Origin: Acidimicrobiaceae bacterium
GTDB lineage: Bacteria > Actinomycetota > Acidimicrobiia > Acidimicrobiales > Bog-793
Assembly (NCBI GenBank): GCA_027459565.1
Contig: DAIDIA010000129.1
Span: 1-10,102, forward strand
Length of the DNA stretch: 10,102 bases
Direction of reading: 5' to 3'
Position numbers and translations under genes: made by a program
Shown: one piece after another, positions 7,145-10,102 of the stretch
How the letters are laid out: every line of letters begins with the position of its first letter
Position numbering within the stretch: the stretch's first letter is position 1
Notes under the pieces: generated by a model
What the model saw: the letters and a program-made list of their open reading frames with translations, nothing else
Databases searched by the model: none
What the model was told of the DNA's origin: nothing

Positions 7145-7201
7145 CTAGACCCAACGCCGACCCCACCTGCCGAGCTGAGCTTCGTGCAACAGACTACCCA
7201 T
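7145..7201 (-). CDS. Possible 18-residue leader peptide ORF upstream of lpd
   Basis: ATG at 7201 is preceded by AGAGGTGG, whose GAGGTG core is 8 bases before the ATG and matches the anti-Shine-Dalgarno. It opens an 18-codon frame reading MGSLLHEAQLGRWGRRWV and ending in TAG (7147-7145). The TAG is 39 bases before the lpd ATG, and both are in the same frame. The peptide has two Trp and three Arg near its end but no Cys, so it does not look like a cysteine attenuator. No homolog is known to me. It could be a regulatory leader peptide or chance; the Shine-Dalgarno is better than the one of lpd itself, which is the main argument for it. Confidence 0.3.
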   Translation of the reverse strand: MGSLLHEAQLGRWGRRWV

Positions 7202-7262
7202 TAGAGCGCCACCTCTTACAATTCGAGGGGCCAGTATGCCGTGATCAGATTCCTTGGATGCG

Positions 7263-7277
7263 GCGCGTGCTCCGCGC
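7263..7277 (-). terminator. Short GC hairpin after cysN, possible terminator
   Basis: On the minus strand GCGCG-GAGCA-CGCGC forms a perfect 5-base-pair stem with a 5-base loop, 26 bases beyond the cysN stop. No T-run follows. Weak-tailed hairpins of this kind occur at gene ends in GC-rich actinobacteria, but 5 pairs is short, so this may be incidental. Confidence 0.3.
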
Positions 7278-7303
7278 GACCGGGACCGACAAGATCCGAT
7301 CCG

Positions 7304-8560
7304 CTACTGCGGAACCACCCCGGTCAGCATGCCAGCGGCCACGGTGACGTTTGAATTCTCATCGACGAGAATGAAGCTTCCCGTTGTGCGATTCCGCTGG
7401 TACGGATCGAAAAACAGGGGTTCGGTCGTCTTGAGTGTGATGCCTCCGATGTCATTGAGCGCGAGTTCGCTCGCCTCGGCGTCGCGCAACAACGTGTTCA
7501 CATCCCGCTTGAACTGCACCTCTTGCACCACGGCCCGAACCCATCGGGTGGTGTGCTTGAGCGCGACGCGCCGACCGGCACGAAGCGGTGCATCGGCCAT
7601 CCAGCAGACGACAGCGGCAAGTTCCTGACTGACGAGGGGCTGGTTCTCGGGGGTGCAGATGAGATCGCCACGGGAGATATCGAGATCATCCTCGACGCGC
7701 ATCACGACCGACATCGGCGGAAAGGCCTGTAGGAGCGGACCGTCCATCGTCTCAAGCGCCTGAATTCTCGTCGTCTGCCGCGACGGCAGCACGAGGACCT
7801 CATCGCCGACCTTCATGAACCCGCCTGCGATTTGGCCCGCGTAGCCGCGATAGTCATGCAGATCATTGCTGTGCGGCCGAACCACCCGCTGCACCGGGAA
7901 ACGAGGATCCTCAAGATTGTGGTCGGAGACAATCTCCACCTCCTCGAGATGTTCGAGGAGCGAAGGACCGTCATACCAGTCCATCACGCGGGAGCTCGCG
8001 ACGACGTTGTCACCTTCGAGCGCGCTGATCGGAATATAGGTGATCTCCTTCATGCCGAGATTTGCCGAGAACTCCGAAAACTCCTCGCGTATTTCGATAT
8101 AGCGCCGCTGGTCGAAACCGACGAGATCCATCTTGTTGATGCACACGACCAGGTGCGGGATGCGCAAGAGCGCCGCGATCGAGGCGTGCCGTCGGGTCTG
8201 CTCGGTGATTCCGCTGCGCGCGTCGACCAGCACCAGCACGAGATCGGCCGTGGAGGAACCCGTGACCATGTTCCGCGTGTGCTGAATGTGTCCGGGCGTG
8301 TCCGCGATGATGAACTTCCGCTTTGGGGTCGCGAAGTACCGGTATGCGACATCAATCGTGATCCCCTGCTCGCGCTCGGCACGCAGACCATCGGTCAGAA
8401 GCGCAAGGTCGACGTATTCGTCTCCCCTTTCGGCACTGGTGCGCGCCACGGAATCGAACTGATCCTCGAAGATCTGCTTCGAGTCATAGAGCAGGCGACC
8501 AATCAGTGTGGACTTTCCATCGTCGACCGACCCCGCGGTCGCGAAGCGAAGCAACTCCAT
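7304..8560 (-). CDS. cysN: Sulfate adenylyltransferase subunit 1, GTPase subunit
   Basis: CysN hydrolyses GTP to drive CysD in forming adenylyl sulfate from ATP and sulfate. The 418-residue protein shows the full set of GTPase motifs: P-loop GSVDDGKST (10-18), switch I EREQGITIDVAYRYF (62-76 region), DTPGH (87-91), NKMD (142-145) and the ISALEGDNV block. Two beta-barrel domains follow, as in EF-Tu-like GTPases. The length matches stand-alone CysN; there is no APS kinase (CysC) domain behind it, so PAPS would need a separate enzyme or the cell reduces adenylyl sulfate directly. An in-frame TTG at 8563 exists, but ATG at 8560 overlaps the cysD stop as TGATG and is the better start. Coupled translation with cysD fits the 1:1 complex. 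Confidence 0.95.
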   Translation of the reverse strand: MELLRFATAGSVDDGKSTLIGRLLYDSKQIFEDQFDSVARTSAERGDEYVDLALLTDGLRAEREQGITIDVAYRYFATPKRKFIIADTPGHIQHTRNMVTGSSTADLVLVLVDARSGITEQTRRHASIAALLRIPHLVVCINKMDLVGFDQRRYIEIREEFSEFSANLGMKEITYIPISALEGDNVVASSRVMDWYDGPSLLEHLEEVEIVSDHNLEDPRFPVQRVVRPHSNDLHDYRGYAGQIAGGFMKVGDEVLVLPSRQTTRIQALETMDGPLLQAFPPMSVVMRVEDDLDISRGDLICTPENQPLVSQELAAVVCWMADAPLRAGRRVALKHTTRWVRAVVQEVQFKRDVNTLLRDAEASELALNDIGGITLKTTEPLFFDPYQRNRTTGSFILVDENSNVTVAAGMLTGVVPQ

Positions 8561-9465
8561 CAAAAATAGCCCTCACGTTTTCGATCCTCCATCGCAGCAT
8601 CGGAGAATCGATCGTCGGTGCGCGTCGCTCCACGCTCTGAAACACGGGCGAGCACCGTCTCGTTGATGACCATCTCCACATCGATGGCTTCGGACTCCAC
8701 GGCTGCGGTGCACGTCATGTCTCCAACGGTGCGATAGCGCACCAGCGCCTCGAAGGTCTCCTCATCCGAACGCGGCTGGGTGAATGGGCCGACACCGATC
8801 AACATGTTGTCGCGTCGGACAACCCGCCGCCGGTGCGCGAAGTAGATCGAGGGAAGCTCGATCCCCTCTTGCCCGATGTACTGCCAGATATCAAGCTCCG
8901 TCCAGTTCGAGAGCGGAAAGATCCGAAAATGCTCGCCCTTGCGGTGGCGGCCATTGAAGAGGTTCCAGATCTCCGGCCGCTGACCGCGCGGATTCCACTG
9001 TCCGAACTCGTCGCGAAAGGAGAACACCCTCTCCTTTGCGCGAGCCTTCTCTTCGTCTCTGCGCGCGCCGCCGAATACCGCATCGAAATTTCCGTCTTCA
9101 ATGACCTTCAAGAGGCTGTGGGTCTGCAGGCGGTTGCGTGACGAGCCTGGCGAGACATCATCTGTGATGTCTCCGCGGTCGATTGCCTCCTGGACGCTTG
9201 CGATGACAAGGCGGCAGCCGAGCTCCCTGACGCGAGCGTCCCGAAAGGCGATGACCTCTTCAAAATTCTGACCGGTGTCGACGTGGACAACCGGGAAGGG
9301 AATGGGTTGGGGCCAGCAGGCCTTTACTGCGAGGTGCAGCAGTACCGCAGAATCCTTTCCTCCGGAGAACAAGAGGGCGGGCCGCTCGAACTCCGCGACG
9401 ACCTCGCGGATGATCTGGATCGACTCGGATTCGAGTGCGTCGAGGTGGGTGAGGAGGGCTTCCAT
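8560..9465 (-). CDS. cysD: Sulfate adenylyltransferase subunit 2
   Basis: CysD is the catalytic ATP sulfurylase subunit, an N-type ATP pyrophosphatase that adenylylates sulfate in the first step of sulfate assimilation. The 301 residues include the PP-loop SGGKDS (34-39), HVDTGQNF (61-68), GGARRDEEKARAKERVFS (132-149), FPLSNWTELDIWQYI (183-197) and the typical CysD ending AMEDRKREGYF. Length is normal for the family. The ATG at 9465 is preceded by AAGGT about 10 bases upstream, a modest ribosome binding site. It overlaps cysN by one base. The 75-base gap to rnhA is AT-rich with promoter-like sequence, so cysDN probably has its own transcription start, as expected for a sulfur-controlled pair. 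No cysH, cysC or sulfate transporter is in the window. Confidence 0.96.
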   Translation of the reverse strand: MEALLTHLDALESESIQIIREVVAEFERPALLFSGGKDSAVLLHLAVKACWPQPIPFPVVHVDTGQNFEEVIAFRDARVRELGCRLVIASVQEAIDRGDITDDVSPGSSRNRLQTHSLLKVIEDGNFDAVFGGARRDEEKARAKERVFSFRDEFGQWNPRGQRPEIWNLFNGRHRKGEHFRIFPLSNWTELDIWQYIGQEGIELPSIYFAHRRRVVRRDNMLIGVGPFTQPRSDEETFEALVRYRTVGDMTCTAAVESEAIDVEMVINETVLARVSERGATRTDDRFSDAAMEDRKREGYF

Positions 9466-9489
9466 GAAACTATGACCTTATTAGTCGGA

Positions 9490-9526
9490 TTTATAGATTT
9501 CATAGATTACATGCAGTTCCTAACAA
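9490..9526 (-). promoter_or_regulatory. Putative cysDN promoter
   Basis: On the minus strand, TTGTTA (9526-9521) and TATGAA (9504-9499) are separated by 16 bases, each matching four of six consensus positions. An alternative -10, TATAAA (9495-9490), matches five of six but lacks a good -35. Both would give a 5' leader of about 20-30 bases before cysD. The region is strikingly AT-rich compared with the rest of the window, which favours a real promoter. Confidence 0.45.
9493..9508. repeat. Direct repeat ATAGATT x2 in the cysDN upstream region
   Basis: ATAGATT occurs at 9493-9499 and 9502-9508 on the plus strand, two bases between copies (period 9). The repeat covers the candidate -10 boxes of cysD, a usual place for a repressor site. 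The regulator is unknown; no consensus I know fits well enough to name it. Confidence 0.4.
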
Positions 9527-9540
9527 CCACCTAATGAACG

Positions 9541-10035
9541 TCAGCCTCGCGAGACTGCGGCGCTCTGAAGTCGGGCGGCCGTCGTGGCGAGCTCGTCGAC
9601 GACGTTGTTCATCGCATCATCGGAATGGCCCTTGACCCAGGTGAAGCTGATCTCGCCCGGCCTCCGATCGACGACTTCGACGATGAGTTCAGACCACAGA
9701 TCCTTATTTGCGACCGGTTTTCCCTGCGAATTGCGCCACCCGCGCGCCCTCCAGTTCGCCCACCAGCGATCACGGAAGCAGTTCACGACGTAGGTCGAAT
9801 CGCTGCGGATCTCCACGGGACCGAGATTTGCCGCGAGTGCCTCGATCACCGCGAGGAGCTCCATGCGTTGATTGGTGGTCTCGTGGTCGTGCCCGGAGGC
9901 AAAATCCTGCGGCGTCCTCGCCCACGCCCAGCCGCCTGGACCGGGATTCCCGAGACATGCCCCATCCGTCCAGACAACCGTCTTGCCCGGAGGCCGCGCG
10001 GAAACCGCCGCGGGCGCTACTTCGAAGAGTGACAT
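9541..10035 (-). CDS. rnhA: Ribonuclease HI
   Basis: RNase HI cuts the RNA strand of RNA-DNA hybrids, removing replication primers and R-loops in the cytoplasm. The 164-residue protein carries the four acidic catalytic residues D24 (WTDGACLGNPGPGGWA), E59 (QRMELLAV), D79 (RSDSTYVV) and D147 (NNVVDELA), and the active-site His in KGHSDD (H137). A basic, Trp-rich stretch, RDRWWANWRARGWRNSQGK (88-106), matches the handle region of E. coli RNase HI that binds hybrid. The length is near the usual 155. The ATG at 10035 is the only reasonable start. It has no Shine-Dalgarno, but a TAGAAT box six bases before it suggests a leaderless message. The gene is the first of the minus-strand run, 75 bases before cysD. 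Confidence 0.96.
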   Translation of the reverse strand: MSLFEVAPAAVSARPPGKTVVWTDGACLGNPGPGGWAWARTPQDFASGHDHETTNQRMELLAVIEALAANLGPVEIRSDSTYVVNCFRDRWWANWRARGWRNSQGKPVANKDLWSELIVEVVDRRPGEISFTWVKGHSDDAMNNVVDELATTAARLQSAAVSRG

Positions 10036-10041
10036 GATCCG

Positions 10042-10047
10042 ATTCTA
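10042..10047 (-). promoter_or_regulatory. -10 box positioned for a leaderless rnhA transcript
   Basis: TAGAAT on the minus strand (five of six to TATAAT, and a TANNNT box) is followed by exactly six bases (10041-10036) before the A of the rnhA ATG. That spacing places the transcription start on the ATG itself. No -35 element is evident 16-18 bases upstream, which is common for actinobacterial promoters. There is no purine-rich ribosome binding site between the box and the ATG. Confidence 0.55.
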
Positions 10048-10102
10048 CCTTTACCGGTCGCGCGAACCGATCTGGCGAGTCGCACCTCGCTCGTTCAGAA
10101 CC

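Larger units (their letters stand above)
7106..7303 (-). promoter_or_regulatory. Spacer between cysN and lpd, probable leader of the lipoate operon
   Basis: This 198-base region lies upstream of lpd and downstream of cysN. It contains a small GC hairpin close to cysN (7263-7277) and a short ORF with a strong Shine-Dalgarno (7145-7201). A TCTAAT hexamer (7200-7205 area) resembles a -10 box, but no matching -35 lies 16-18 bases upstream, so I do not place a promoter. No known riboswitch or tRNA was recognised. A transcription start for lpd somewhere in this region is likely from the spacing alone. Confidence 0.4.

Noticed and set aside
8561..8563. TTG at 8563 as the cysN start
   Set aside because: The adjacent ATG at 8560 makes the common TGATG overlap with cysD and gives the normal CysN N-terminus.

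Overview
The window holds seven protein genes and almost no spare DNA. It is high in GC (about 60% by eye). Six genes lie on the minus strand, and the 3' half of leuS lies on the plus strand at the left edge. The sequence suggests a free-living aerobic bacterium, most likely an actinobacterium of the Acidimicrobiia kind. That placement is inferred from the GC content, the actinobacterial style of the 2-oxoacid dehydrogenase E2, and an apparently leaderless promoter. It is not proven.

Layout, left to right. Positions 1-1239 (+) encode the C-terminal half of leucyl-tRNA synthetase. A 66-base convergent gap follows. The rest is read on the minus strand, so in transcription order it runs from right to left: rnhA (RNase HI, 10035-9541), cysD (9465-8560), cysN (8560-7304), a 198-base spacer carrying a possible short leader ORF, lpd (dihydrolipoyl dehydrogenase E3, 7105-5669), a dihydrolipoyl acyltransferase E2 (5676-4201), a LipB-LipA fusion (about 4238-2445), and an M24-family Xaa-Pro peptidase (2445-1306).

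The centre of the window is a lipoate cassette. The E2 subunit carries one lipoyl domain, which is the acceptor of the cofactor. The next gene makes that cofactor in place: an octanoyltransferase (LipB) and a lipoyl synthase (LipA) are joined in one uninterrupted reading frame through a linker of about 80 residues. E3 reoxidises the dihydrolipoyl arm. Genes in the cassette overlap by 8 bases (lpd/E2), roughly 38 bases or less (E2/lipBA) and 1 base (lipBA/peptidase), so they are very probably one transcript with coupled translation. No E1 subunit is in the window, so whether the complex is pyruvate, 2-oxoglutarate or branched-chain dehydrogenase cannot be decided here.

The upstream cysDN pair makes adenylyl sulfate from sulfate and ATP, the entry to sulfur assimilation. 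It has its own AT-rich upstream region with a 9-base-period direct repeat.

The most notable item is the LipB-LipA fusion beside its own acceptor protein. Lesser oddities are a possible leader ORF before lpd, Ala-Pro linker repeats in E2, an Asp in place of a zinc-site Cys and an altered KMSKS motif in LeuRS, and a -10 box placed for leaderless transcription of rnhA. I see no tRNA, rRNA, CRISPR array, insertion sequence or phage gene.
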